Numbered from the stretch's first letter, positions 21,375-32,839 are shown. The stretch: DNA of 64,000 bases from Luzula sylvatica (GCA_946800325.1 OX326959.1:11600862-11664861), one strand, 5' to 3'. The notes: generated by a model not told the origin, from the letters alone. A program made the numbers and translations.

Positions 21375-24328
21375 ACCTTGTTTTCTCCCCCTTCAACTAT
21401 GAACCCTTCTGGTTGCTCGACATAAATGTCCTCCTCGAGATAACCGTTCAAAAACACCGATTTCACATCTAGTTGATATAGTCTCCACTTCTTCTGGTTC
21501 GCTAAAGCGATCAACGTTCTGATCGTCTCTAGCCTCGCGACTGGAGCAAATGTCTCGTAATAATCGATTCCTTGTTTTTGCTTGAACCCCTTGGCAACGA
21601 GTCGAGCTTTGTATTTTTGCACTGACCCATCTGGATTTAACTTGGTCTTGTAGACCCATTTGACTCCGATAACATCTCTATATTTTGGTCGTTCCTTCAA
21701 CTCCCACGTATTATTCTTCTCGATCATATGGATTTCATCTTCCATCGCCTTAATCCAGTTCTCGTGTTTCTCCGCTTCAACAAAACTTTGCGGTTCAACC
21801 ATCGAGAAATTGCAAGATTCATAAATATCTCGCAAACTCCTCACACGTCTTGGTGTTGTTTCTGGTGTCGTCTTTTCTTCTCTTCTTTCTCTATTCGGAC
21901 TTGGACTTGAATCCGGAGTTGAAGTCGAGCTCGATCCATTTCGTCCTGATGAACTTCCTTCTCCATGTGGCTCGATAATCGGCATCCTCGGCTCACCAAA
22001 CGAGATAATAGTCGGTACTCCTCTAGCTTCTTGCACCTTATTTTCTTCCCAATTCCAGGAAGCATTCTCGTTGAAGATGACATCTCGACTGATTATCAAC
22101 TTTTTCTTCTCCAAATTATATAGCCGGTATCCTTTCGTCGAATCACTATACCCGACGAATATACACTTCTCGCTCTTATCGTCGAGCTTTATCCTTGTAT
22201 CGGACGGGACATGCGCGTAACATATACAACCAAACACCTTCATGTGTCGAACCGATGGTTTCACGCCACACCATGCTTCTATAAGAGTTCGATTCGTGAC
22301 GGATCGTGTTGGACTTCGATTTTGAACATAAACCGCCGTACCAACACCTTCTGCCCAAAATGAATTTGGCATACCTTTCTCCTTCAACATCGCACGCGCC
22401 ATCTCAACAATCGTTCTATTCTTCCGTTCGGCAACGCCATTTTGTTGTGGAGTATATGCGGCCGTCAGTTGTCTACGAATACCGTTATATTCGCAATATC
22501 GGTCAAACTTTTTCGAGGTAAACTCACCTCCTCGATCACTCCTAAGCGCCTTTATTTTTCGGCCACTCTCATTTTCAACAAGAGCTTTACATTTCTTGAA
22601 AGTCTCGAACGCCTCAGACTTCTCTTTCAAGAAATAAACCCACATCATTCTCGAATAATCATCAACAAAGAGAAGAAAATACCAATTATGCCCTTGTGAC
22701 GGTGTTTGCATCTTTCCACATATATCGGTATGCACTAACTCCATCTGTGCCTTAACTCTCCAAGCTCCACCCGGAAATGAAGCTCGATGTTGTTTCCCTA
22801 GAATACACCCTTCACATGTATCATTCTTTAACTCGATATACGGCAGTCTTCGCACCATTCTTTTTGCTCTCAACAACTTCAACGCCATATAGTTGAGATG
22901 CCCGAATCTCTTGTGCCACAAACCGTAATCACTCGTCACCTCGCCTCGCCATGCTTGTTGCGGAACATAACTAATCTCCAGGGGGAAATTTCTTGAACGT
23001 TCCATATCGATCTTCGCCAACACCTGATTCTTGTTGTGCCGGTCATAAATCTTGCAGTAGTTATTTTCGAAATGAACGATATAACCGTTTTGAATTAGTT
23101 GCCCGACACTCAACAAATTCTGTTGCAGATCCGGAACCAGCAATACATCTCGCATAAACTTCGATCCGTTCTTCGTCTGAAGAGCAATACTCCCCTTTCC
23201 TTTGGCTTCGACTAAAGTTCCATTACCCAAACGAACCTTAGTCTTGTACGAAGTGTCGATATCTCGAAATATCTCCTCTTTTTCGGTCATATGGTTCGTG
23301 CACCCGCTATCCAAGTACCATACATCACCTTTTTCTTCTTTCGCCGTGTGACAGGTATAGAACATGTTTCTCTGATCTTCTTTTTCTTTCGTAAAATTCG
23401 CTCGGTTACCCGTCTGAGATCGGCAATCCCTCGCAATACGTCCAAATTTCTGGCACTTGAAACACTGCATTTTCTTCTTCGACCAGTAGTTCTATGTCGT
23501 ATGATTATTCTTTTTGCAGATAGCACACCACCGTTTCGAATTATCGGTATTCTGCCACCGTCTTGGTTTTTCTTCTTGGGGATTCTGGAAATTTCTCTTT
23601 GGCCCGTCATTCTTCTGCGAACCACCTTCTTCTTGATTCTTCGGATAATACCGAGGTCTGAAACTCATTTTCGATTGAAAAGCACTTTCAACCGAACTAC
23701 TTCCTCGTTGTAATTTTTGCTCCTCGTGCGATTCCAACGAACTCATCAGTTGTTGTACCATCAGGGTGGAGATATCCTTCGACTCCTCTATCGCTGTCAC
23801 GATATACTCGTATTTCTCTGGCAGGCTGATCAAGATTTTCTCAACTACCATCTGATCAGTAACATTTTCTCCGTACGTTCGCATCTGGTTCACAATCTCG
23901 ATGACTCTAGAAAAATACTCCTTTATCGTTTCTGTCTCTTTCATATTGAGATTGTGAAGCTGCCTCAGCAGCATCTGCAATTTAACCGCGATGACTTTCG
24001 CAGACCCCTGAAACTCTTCTTGAAGGATACTCCATGCCTCTTTCGCCATGGTTGTGTCCATTATTCGCGAAAATAGACTTTCCGCAACCCCTTGTTGGAT
24101 CAAGAACAAAGCTCTGGCATTCTTGACCCTATTTTCCGACAACGCTTCTTTTTCGGCATCGGTCGGAGTTTGTCCAGGCAACGGTTCGACATAGCATGTT
24201 TCGACAATCTCCCATAGACCTTGTGATAACAACAGCGTCCGCATCTTTATCCTCCAAACATCATAATGCTCCCCCGTAAATACGGGTACCATCGACTGCG
24301 CCATACTCGCTCTAACACTTGACGCCAT
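21375..24328 (-). pseudogene. Copia I gag-pol, one internal stop, truncated in RT
   Basis: Starting from the ATG at 24328 (MASSVRASMAQSMVPVFTGE), the gag domain continues to the first zinc knuckle (CAICKKNNHTT). A TAG at 23494-23492 follows, and the knuckle's last Cys position reads Tyr (NYW), so this knuckle is lost. The same frame continues with a second knuckle CFKCQKFGRIARDC, protease motif WYLDSGCTNHM (near 23300), GAG-pre-integrase (FGHLNYMALK, CEGCILGKQH), and an integrase core with HTDICG, LRSDRGGEF and GVAERKNRT carrying the DDE residues. The RT N-terminus follows (GVKWVYKTK, then ARLVAKGFKQKQGIDYYETF and YQLDVKSVFLNGYLEEDIYV). Similarity stops after GGENKVSR. The catalytic YxDD region and RNase H are absent. 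The element cannot transpose on its own. Confidence 0.92.
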
Positions 24329-24364
24329 CGACTATTTCGAAACGCCCGTAATCGAACCTCGGTC

Positions 24365-24376
24365 GCTCTGATACCA
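24365..24376 (-). other. Copia I primer-binding site
   Basis: On the minus strand it reads TGGTATCAGAGC, complementary to the 3' end of initiator tRNA-Met. It sits two bases downstream of the LTR end. Confidence 0.9.
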
Positions 24377-24378
24377 CT

Positions 24379-24786
24379 TGTTAAAATTTACGCAACGAAT
24401 TAACACTCAAAATACTAATTTTATTAACCAAGGATTAGTATTACAAAACTAACACACTCTTTACTTTCTCTCTCTAAATATTTTTCTCTCTCTAAGTTGC
24501 CTAACTCTCTCTTATCTCTTTTATTCACGCACTCTCCTTCTACTTGCAATTCTCACTTTCTATTGATGATATTACTTAGCAACCCTACACCTATTTATAC
24601 TAGCCTTAATGAAATTGCTGGAAGATTGGAGACCCTCCTATATGGTTCCATCTTAACACTTAAATAATTATATTTGCTCCAAACCGACTTTGACTTTATC
24701 ATGATCCTTCTACACTTAACTCCATTTCCTCTACTAGAATATTCTCCATTTCTTCACATTTAAGAAAATGAATTAACTATTCAACA
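24379..24786 (-). repeat. Copia I 5' LTR (408 bp)
   Basis: On the minus strand the LTR starts TGTTGAATAG and ends AATTTTAACA, giving TG...CA termini. A TATA box (AGTATAAATAGG) lies near 24590-24602. No second LTR is present, so its boundaries come from the termini and the adjacent primer-binding site. Confidence 0.85.
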
Positions 24787-24829
24787 CACTCAACCCAATT
24801 TTCCTTGCACATCCAAACAAGCCCTAATT

Positions 24830-25600
24830 AATTTGAGGTTTCAATTTCAACAATCTTTTCTTCAAGTATACCTAATTATGATTTTAATATTGTTAGTTTG
24901 TAGACACACGATGTACCTACGAGAGGAGCTGTTTATACCTATAGATCTAATTGTTTTCTGGATAATCATGATTTTTTGCAGTTGTTTGTGGGTTTACGCG
25001 TTATTCGATACTCAATTAAAGAAGTGGATGAAAGAGGGTTTGCCTGATTCGGTGCTTGTAGAAATCTTATCGCTCTTGAAAGCAAGAGAGGTGGTCCAAT
25101 CATGCATTCTTTCGAAGTGATGGCTCAAACTCTGGGCCTCCGTTCCATGTCTTTATTTCGAGACGGATGATTTCCTCACGGAAAAAGACCCAAATTCTTT
25201 GAAAAGAGATAGCAAAAGATTTAAGAAATTCGTTTCAAGGTTTTTGAATCTCCGTGAGGATAATGTAAATACGGACAAATTCATACTACGGTATAATTTC
25301 GGGTGCCGGACCCCAACCAAAATATGTTGTTCCGCAGAAAGATGGATCATGTATGGATTGAATCATAGAACCAAGAAACTTCAAATAGAGTTGGATGTAA
25401 AATGCGAAACGTTTCACTTTCCCGAGTGTATTTTCACTTGTGAATCCCTAGACGAGGCAGGCTTGAGCATTTACGATATAATGTTTGAATTCTTGCATAC
25501 GGAACCTGATACAATATGTCTCCCAAATCTCAGAGTATTCACGATATCGCATATGTTAACATTAATAAATAGAAGACAAAATAAAAAATTTCGCTCGTAA
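24830..25600 (+). pseudogene. F-box/LRR (FBD-type) gene fragment, copy A
   Basis: From about 25017 the frame reads KKWMKEGLPDSVLVEILSLL, then KAREVVQSCILSK, the F-box pattern of plant F-box/LRR/FBD proteins. An in-frame TGA then replaces the Arg codon that copy B keeps (SKRWLKLWASV). The frame continues with leucine-rich-repeat-like sequence (FHFPECIFTCESLDEAGLSI, then TICLPNLRVFTISHM) to a stop at 25598-25600. Proteins of this family act as SCF ubiquitin-ligase substrate receptors. The remaining LRRs and FBD domain are missing. The region 24833-25016 is open in the same frame but is probably not part of the original gene. Confidence 0.75.
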
Positions 25601-25980
25601 ATACCAGTAGTAAAATTACTCTTATAAACTACAAGCTGTTAATTACTTTCTCATAATAGAAGACCAACAAACTTACAATTACAATACAATACAAAAACAA
25701 AATATTATTCGGCTCCGAAATTAAAAATGTCGGAAAAATACACTGTAGTTCGTGGAGACTCAATTGATTATTTGGCTCCGAAATTGAGTCCCGTTCAATT
25801 TGTTCAAGTTCAGACGTATCCAATTAATTTATGCCGGTTTCAGATATACCATAATCATACTAAAGCTAGCTCATTTTACTTACGTCCGAAATTAAGTCTC
25901 ATTCAATTTGTTCAAGTTCAGATTTTTATTAATGAGATTTGTCACAAACAACACAAAAAAGACTTGCAAAAATCGAAGCT
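25097..25980 (+). repeat. 884-bp direct duplication, unit 1 (partner 28459-29342)
   Basis: The two units align without gaps at an offset of 3362 bp and are nearly identical. They contain the F-box fragment and about 380 bp of downstream sequence. Inside, GGCTCCGAAATTGAGTCCCG-like and CAATTTGTTCAAGTTCAGA motifs occur twice about 118 bp apart. Confidence 0.95.
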
Positions 25981-26263
25981 TGATGTAGTCCCGAGCATCT
26001 CGGAACCTGTAGTTGTGTATTGCGACAATACGGGCGCAATAGCACAGTCCAAGGAACCGAGGGCACATCACCGCTCCAAACACATACTTAGAAAATTTCA
26101 CTTGATCCGTGAGATTTTGCAAAGGAAGGATGTGATCATTGAAAAGATTGATACTGACAGGAATGTTGCGGACCCGTTTACTAAGCCACTCTCCCAAGCT
26201 AAGCACGATTATCATGCGAAAGCTATAGGTTTGAGATACCTAGAGGAGGAAGAGAGTAGTTAG
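25981..26263 (+). pseudogene. Copia II RNase H C-terminus
   Basis: The frame reads DVVPSISEPVVVYCDNTGAI, then RSKHILRKFHLIREILQRKD and DRNVADPFTKPLSQAKH, ending at a natural stop. This is the typical end of a Copia polyprotein. The in-frame upstream part (from ATG 25727) belongs to the duplicated F-box downstream sequence, so the 178-residue open frame is a chance fusion. Confidence 0.9.
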
Positions 26264-27424
26264 TTATCTAAAACGATAGTTTCGTAGGACGAGATTAGTC
26301 TAATAGATTAGTAAACGTTGTATCACCCTAAACTTATCTTATAGTAATGCAATTTCAGAATTTTAAAAATTTTCATTTTTGCATCTATCTTATATGAAAA
26401 CTGTGTGCGGGTTGTGTAATATGATTGTTACATGAACCCTGATTTGAACTTGTGTTGACGTCGACATGGTTGAGGACCATGTGCAGCAAAACCGTCACAC
26501 TTAAAGTGTCATTTCTAAACATCCCTAGTCGCGGATCAGCTTGCTTAAGAGAGAAGCATTTCTATTATCAAATAATAGACTGAACGCGTACACTAGTACG
26601 TTAGCCGAGGAGATGATTATGTTTTGCTAATCATGGGACAAGGTGCTTGTCGAATCGGGAACGTAGATATATGTTAGGTTACATGTATTGGATATGACCA
26701 AAGCCGCGAGACCATGACATGGTTTAGTCATTATAGATGGACTTGCGACGGATGGGGTTTTAGGTTCTTCAAACTTGAGGAGATCATTGATTGCGTTACG
26801 TGCGTAACACAATACTTTGATATGATCTTACGCTCACCGTAACAGGGAGTTAAAAGGGTCATTATTGGGTATTGTCCGAAACACGGAATTCAATGTGAGT
26901 CTCCAAGATAGGAATTGTTTATTCCGAAAGGAAAAGATATCTCTTAGGCGCCGCTCGATGAGTCGATTAACGAAATCTGCGGCCGCAGTCAATGATATTA
27001 ACGGTTAATATCGATTGAAATTTGTTAACTCAACTCGGAATCGGGGAATAAGTGTAGTTAATCAAATTATAAGGATGATTATCACCATGCCTTTTGATTA
27101 ACGGATATCGCAAACAAGAGAACTAGTAACCGCTATTCGAGATAGGCACAATGATCACAATCATTATTCGTTTAACATGGGTATCTATGATGGAGTGACT
27201 AGATCCCACTCATGAGCTTGTAGGCATTGGAAACAACCTACTGCCATCGTTAATCGAACCTACATGGTCACACAACGAGTCGTACTAAGTCGGGATTGAT
27301 CATAAAATTGGCACATAGGATGTGCATAGCTTGGTATTTGATACGCGAGCTATATTCTCTAAAATTGGTGCATATTGGATATGCATGAGTACCTTTTAGG
27401 TAGATCTGAAATTGAGTGGGAGAC
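26264..27424 (+). other. Copia II 3' untranslated region
   Basis: About 1.16 kb without a long reading frame, ending in a purine-rich tract (GAGTGGGAGA, about 27414-27423) that fits a polypurine tract just before the LTR. Confidence 0.6.
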
Positions 27425-28454
27425 TGAAGGAAATAAAGTTTCAGGATCAACCGTAAAAGTGTACACAACGATAAACGAATGTAGTCATACATTCGTGGCC
27501 ATAACTGTCAGTGGGAAAATCCGATTTGAATGGTTCAAATTGGGTTAGATAGATAATAAGATTATCTACAACCTTCATGAAGAAATATATTTCATATGAA
27601 CGAAGTATCAGTGTCGTTTATGTGAAATACCGAAAGGATGCAACAGTATGACATACAGTTAGTAAAATAGTCATAACTTTTGCATACGAACTCCAATTGG
27701 TCTGGGCCAAATGGGTTGTATCGATAATGAGATTATCTACAAATTTCATGTTGGGTGATTTTCTGTCTGAGAAATTTACCAATTTCGAAATGACAGAATA
27801 CTGACCAGGTTCATGCAGTTTTCTGTGTGAGATGGTGTATATTGGATATACATGCCTTTTGGCTAATCCTGATCCTATTAGATATAAATATGATACTTTC
27901 TCTCTCATCAAAACAAGTATAATCAGTTGAAACAGACTAATCATTCTGCCAGAGACACTAAAAGAAAGAGAGAATTCAGATTTAATATTTCGTGAGTGAA
28001 AAGGTGCGAAGAGAGAGAAATCGAGAAAAGAGTTTCTCGAGAGATAGAGAATCAATCCGATCGAGCAAGTTCACCAGTGCATCGTCTAGGCAGGTGCATC
28101 CGTGACCGACGTCTTGCGACTCAAGGTGGATACACGTAGAGGAGCAACATCTGGGGCTCTTTCAGTTGTGATCGATTCGGACACGTGAATTCAGTCGGAG
28201 ACGAAATCGAGCGAATCGACGAAGTCAACAAACGGTGAAAGACGCGTGGTGTGGGACGCGCGGATTGTCACCAACGTGACAGGAGATAGAAGGCAGCGAT
28301 CAACTCTTCGAGTGGAATCATTTTTGCACTGGTATGAATATGTCCTTCTACTTGCATCGTACCCTCGAAGTCATGGCGTGATCTCGGGAATCGGGGAACC
28401 GGACCGGGCCTTCATTCCGCTGCGCGGGCCCGGGGTCGGGGATATTCCCCAACA
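27425..28454 (+). repeat. Copia II 3' LTR (about 1030 bp)
   Basis: Starts TGAAGGAAAT after the purine tract and ends CCCCAACA. A TATA box (AGATATAAATATGA, about 27878-27891) is followed by a CTCTCTC-rich start region. Only one LTR is present, so the boundaries rest on TG...CA ends, the purine tract and the abrupt start of the second F-box unit. Confidence 0.7.
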
Positions 28455-28962
28455 AAAACAATCATGCATTCTTTCGAAGCGATGGCTCAAACTCTGGGCC
28501 TCCGTTCAATATCTAGATTTCGAGATGGATGATTTCCTCACGGAAAAAGACCCAAATTCTTTGAAAAGAGATAGCAAAAGATTTAAGAAATTCGTTTCAA
28601 GGTTTTTGAATCTCCGTGAGGATAATGTAAATACGGACAAATTCATACTACGGTATAATTTCGGGTGCCGGACCCCAACCAAAATATGGTGTTCCGCAGA
28701 AAGATGGATCATGTATGGATTGAATCATAGACCCAAGAAACTTCACATAGAGTTGGATGTAAAATGCGAAACGTTTCACTTTCCCGAGTGTATTTTCACT
28801 TGTGAATCCCTAGACGAGGCAGGCTTGAGCATTTACGATATAATGTTTGAATTCTTGCATACGGAACCTGATACAATATGTCTCCCAAATCTCAGAGTAT
28901 TCACGATATCGCATATGTTAATACTAATAAATAGAAGACAAAATAAAAAATTTCGCTCGTAA
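28246..28962 (+). pseudogene. F-box fragment copy B, fused in frame to the Copia II LTR
   Basis: A 238-codon open frame starts in the LTR (MVWDARIVTNVTGDRRQRST), crosses the LTR end (GVGDIPQQKQ) and continues into the F-box (SCILSKRWLKLWASVQYLDF) and the LRR-like part (CLPNLRVFTISHM) to a stop. Unlike copy A, the F-box Arg-Trp codons are intact here. The frame lies 3' of the LTR TATA box, so an LTR-driven transcript could encode it. The first half of the F-box is lost, so a normal SKP1-binding surface is doubtful. Whether it is expressed is unknown. Confidence 0.6.
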
Positions 28963-29342
28963 ATACCGGTAGTAAAATTACTCTTATAAACTACAAGCCG
29001 TTCATTACTTTCTCATAATAGAAGACCAACAAACTTACAATTACAATACAATACAAAAACAAAATATTATTCGGCTCCGAAATTAAAAATGTCGGAAAAA
29101 TACACTGTAGTTCGTGGAGACTCAATTGATTATTTGGCTCCGAAATTGAGTCCCGTTCAATTTGTTCAAGTTCAGACGTATCCGATTAATTTATGCCGGT
29201 TTCAGATATACCATAATCATACTAAAGCTAGCTCATTTTACTTACGTCCGAAATTAAGTCTCATTCAATTTGTTCAAGTTCAGATTTTTATTAATGAGAT
29301 TTGTCACAAACAACACAAAAAAGAATTGCAAAAATCGAAGCT
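28459..29342 (+). repeat. 884-bp direct duplication, unit 2
   Basis: Partner of 25097-25980. It begins at CAATCATGCATTC, inside the F-box codons, directly after the Copia II LTR, so the first part of this F-box copy is absent. Confidence 0.95.
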
Positions 29343-29665
29343 CCGGAGCCAATCATGTCGTTCATTAAAGACAAATAAACCGTGCTAAAGTCCGATTTTT
29401 TTGTCGTCGTGAAATATTGTTTATGAGCTAATCAAGTCCTTCATAAAACCCATCTCCAGAGCCAATTATGTTGTTCATAAAAAACACATAAACCGTGCTA
29501 GAGTGAATTTTTGTTTGTTGTCGTGAAATATTGTTTAAGAGCCAATGAGTCAAGCCCTTCATAAATCAAGTTCGTTCATCAAAGGCAAAAAAATCGTGCT
29601 AAAGTGCGATACTTTCGTCGTCGTGAAATATTGTTTGAGAGCCAATCAAGTCCTTCATATATCCC
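29343..29665 (+). repeat. Degenerate tandem repeat, about three units of 100-115 bp
   Basis: Units share GAGCCAATCA..., AAACCGTGCTA(A/G)AGT and GTCGTGAAATATTGTTT. The last motif recurs near 29406, 29522 and 29618. Confidence 0.85.
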
Positions 29666-29773
29666 ATCTCCGGAGGTTGCACATGTACTCTGTGTATGCC
29701 TGAAATGTAAATATATGATGTCAAGTTGTAAAATTTGTTTATCAGTTGGCTCACTAAATCATAATACATGAAT

Positions 29774-30128
29774 TGTTGATAAGCCCAAGTCCAAAATAAT
29801 AAATCAAGTTTAATTGACCCATATAAGTTTCGGAAAAGTTATTTTAAGGAAAGTAATTTAGGAAATTATTATAGGGCATGATTTATTATAGGAAAATAAT
29901 TTAGGAAATAAGTTTTGGGCAAGTTTTGTAATGTCTTGTAATGCAAGTTTATGAAGCCTATAAATAGGCCTTAGATGTTTAGGAATTAATCACATTGAAA
30001 AGAATATATCAAAATATCAATTAGAAAAAGAGAGAAAGAGTTGTAAGAGCCTATTAGAATTATAAGAGAGAGTTTTGTTTATTAGAAATCCATAATTGAA
30101 TCCATATTCGAATCCCGTATTACCAACA
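29774..30128 (+). repeat. Copia III 5' LTR (355 bp)
   Basis: Starts TGTTGATAAG and ends TTACCAACA, with matching TGTTG/CAACA termini. The TATA box TATAAATA is at 29959-29966. Confidence 0.9.
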
Positions 30129-30131
30129 AAT

Positions 30132-30143
30132 TGGCATCAGAGC
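30132..30143 (+). other. Copia III primer-binding site
   Basis: TGGCATCAGAGC, one base from the usual initiator tRNA-Met complement TGGTATCAGAGC, three bases after the LTR. Confidence 0.85.
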
Positions 30144-30144
30144 A

Positions 30145-32820
30145 ATGACAAGTTCTGGGAGTGTTTTTGGCCATATACCGCTATCGCGATTGACGAAGAC
30201 GAATTACGAAGTATGGAGTATCCATATGCGGGCGTTACTCGGTGCGCAAGATGTTTGGGAGATAGTCGAAACTGGCTACGTGGAACCGGTTGCCGAAACG
30301 GAGCAGACGGTAAACCAATTAAAAGCAATGAAAGAGAAACGAGTGAAGGACAAGACCGCCATGTACCTGTTGTACCAAGCTGTAGACGAGTCGGCTTTTC
30401 AGAAGATTGCAGGCGCGAAAACTTCGAAGGAAGCATGGGACACTTTGGAGAGAGTGTTCAAGGGTGCCGATCGAGTAAAGCAAGTGAGGCTTCAGACTTT
30501 GCGTGGCGAATTGGAGTCCATGAAGATGAAGAAATCGGAAGGAGTGTCCGATTACATCTCGCGTGTACAAGGAGTGGCGAATCAGTTAAAGGGCAACGGA
30601 GAAGCTCTAACCGAGGCAAGAGTTGTTGAGAAGATTCTACGATCTCTAACCGAGAAGTTCGAAAACGTGGTGTGTGCTATTGAAGAGTCAAAAGATTTAG
30701 ATCAAATGACCGTTGATGAATTGGCAGGTTCACTCGAAGCATACGAGCAGCGAAAGAAAAAGAAGGAGAACGAGTCACACCAGGAGTCTCTGCAAGTAAA
30801 GGCGACCATAGATGAAGAGAAGGCGATGTACGCTGAGAACAATCGAGAAAGAGGGCGCGGCCGAGGAGGTCGATTTGGTGGTCGAGGCAGAGGCGGAAAC
30901 TATAATTCCGAAGAAAAGAAGCAACCGAATCAGCAAAATTGGCGCGGCCGAGGACGAGGTCGTGGACGAGGAAGCTGGTCGAGTCGAGCAAGTGTCGAGT
31001 GCTACAACTGCGGCAAGCCTAGACACTACGCGAATGAGTGTTGGTCCGAGAAAAAGGTAAAAGAAAATGCCAACCTAGTAGAGAAGGAGTCAAATGATGG
31101 TGTTCTCATGATGGCTCACAAAGACACCACATCGGAGAGCGATACGATCTGGTACCTCGACACCGGCGCAAGCAACCACATGTGTGGACACAAACACCTT
31201 TTCGTAGAGATGAAGGAGCTAGACGATGGACACGTGTCATTTGGAGATGCGTCAAAGGTCCAAGTGAAGGGCAAAGGTAAAATTCGGTTCTATCAGAAGG
31301 ATGGTAAAGAAGGACATATCGAAAATGTCTATTATGTGCCTGAGATGAAGAGCAACATAATCTGCATGGGGCAACTATTGGAGAAATGATACTCGGTCTT
31401 CATGAAAGATCGAACGATGCAGCTGAAGGACAAGCAAGGTCAATTAGTTGCGCGTGTTGAGATGGCGAAGAATCGAATGTTCAAGCTCAACCTGAGAAGT
31501 GTGCAGAGAATGTGCTTACGAGTCGACATGGAGGATAAAGCTTGGCTCTGGCATTTGCGGTTTGGACACTTGCACTATGGAGGCTTGCGAGAGTTGGCAA
31601 AGAAGGACATGGTGCACGGTCTGCCAGATATGGACTACACGAGCAGATTTTGCGAAGGTTGCGTACTCGGTAAACATGCAAGAGTCCCATTTCAGAAGAA
31701 GGCGAAATATGAAGCAGCAAGCCCTCTCGAGCTGGTGCATACCAACATTTGTGGTCCGATCACACCGAAATTGTTTAGTGAGAAAAGATATTTTATTACA
31801 TTCGTTGATGATTACACTAGGAGGACCTGGGTTTATTTTTTGAAGGAAAAATCCGAGGCATTCGAAGTGTTCAAAAGGTTCAAGGTGCTTGTCGAGAAGA
31901 TGACCGGGCAATATATCAAAGCTTTGCGGTCAGATAGAGGTGGTGAGTACACATCAACCGCGTTTACGAGATTTGGTGAGGAGCAAGGAATTAAGAGATT
32001 CTTGACTGCGCCGTACTCACCTCAGCAAAATGGTGTGGCCGAGAGGAAGAACCGGACCATTCTCGACATGGTTCGGTCGATGTTGAAGAGCAAAGGAGTG
32101 CCAAAAGAATTTTGGGCCGAGACGGTACAGTGTGCGGTGTATGTACAAAATCGATGTCCTCATGCGAAATTAGGCGAGAAAACACCTCAAGAAGCTTGGA
32201 GCAGTCAGAAACCGACGGTGTCGCATTTCAAGGTGTTCGGAAGTGTGGCATATGCACATGTACCGGATCAAAGGAGTACGAAGCTCGATGATAAAAGCAA
32301 GAAGTTCGTGTTCATTGGATATGACGAGAAAACGAAGGCATACAAGCTGTACGACCCGATTGAAAGAAAAGTTGTGGTGAGACGAGATGTCCATGTGAAT
32401 GAGAAGAGCGCATGGGACTGGAATAAGAAGTGTGAGGTGGATGATAAGGACGCCGAGTCAGACGATCCCGAGAAAGAAGAATCCTCAGTTGTTGTACCGA
32501 CTAGCCCCGCAATACCTGATGAAGAAGACGAGCCGAGACAGACACGCACAAAGAGATTACAAGAGTTGTACGATGCAACCAGTGAGGTACATCTTATTTG
32601 TCTTTTGGCAGATTCGGAGAATATTTCATTTGAAGAAGCTGTGGGAAACAAGCAATGGCAAGCCGCGATGGATGAAGAAATTGAGGCTATCGAGAAAAAC
32701 AAGACGTGGGACTTGGTCGAATTATCAGAAGGATGCATACCCATAGGAGTCAAGCGGGTGTACAAGAAAAAGAAAAAATTTCATGACGATGATCGGGATG
32801 ATGAAGAGGCTTGTATTTAA
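30145..32820 (+). pseudogene. Copia III gag-pol with one internal stop and a mutated integrase
   Basis: The ATG at 30145 follows the primer-binding site. Domains in order: gag (MTSSGSVFGHIPLSRLTKTN, to about residue 230), an Arg/Gly-rich linker, zinc knuckle CYNCGKPRHYANEC (about residue 286), and protease WYLDTGASNHM (about residue 336). A TGA at 31387-31389 interrupts GQLLEK-stop-YSVF in the same frame. GAG-pre-integrase (LWHLRFGHLHYGG, CEGCVLGKHA) and the integrase core follow. The first catalytic Asp of the integrase is Asn here (HTNICG); the second (LRSDRGGEY) and the Glu (GVAERKNRT) are kept. The frame ends in an unrelated tail after VKRVYKKK at the start of RT. Nearly intact otherwise, so the damage is fairly recent. 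Confidence 0.92.
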
Positions 32821-32839
32821 CAATTCTACGAAACTATTG

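Larger units (their letters stand above)
21373..24786 (-). mobile_element. Copia I retrotransposon, 3'-truncated
   Basis: A Ty1/Copia element on the minus strand. Reading from its 5' end: LTR (24786-24379), primer-binding site (24376-24365), gag-pol from 24328. It breaks off inside the reverse transcriptase at about 21375; the rest of RT, RNase H and the 3' LTR are missing, and a LINE fragment abuts the break. It lies just upstream of the F-box fragment at 24.8-25.6 kb. Confidence 0.92.
25981..28454 (+). mobile_element. Copia II retrotransposon, 3' part only
   Basis: The C-terminal RNase H (25981-26263), a roughly 1.15-kb untranslated region, a polypurine tract near 27413-27423 and the 3' LTR (27425-28454) are in order on the plus strand. 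The 5' LTR, gag, protease, integrase and RT are missing. The left break falls exactly at the end of the first 884-bp duplication unit, and the LTR ends four bases before the second unit. Confidence 0.85.
29774..32770 (+). mobile_element. Copia III retrotransposon, 3'-truncated
   Basis: A 5' LTR, primer-binding site and gag-pol follow in order on the plus strand. Similarity ends at the start of reverse transcriptase (GVKRVYKKK, about 32770). The rest of pol and the 3' LTR are missing, and the 3' end of an ARF-like gene on the other strand follows within about 70 bp. Confidence 0.92.

Noticed and set aside
22306..24076. Plus-strand frames of 70-140 codons
   Set aside because: Antisense shadows of the Copia I gag-pol.
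25727..26263. 178-codon frame as a single gene
   Set aside because: Chimera: the first part is the F-box downstream duplicate (also at 29089), the second is Copia RNase H; the junction at 25980/25981 is a breakpoint.
30319..32765. Minus-strand frames of up to 165 codons
   Set aside because: Antisense shadows of the Copia III gag-pol.
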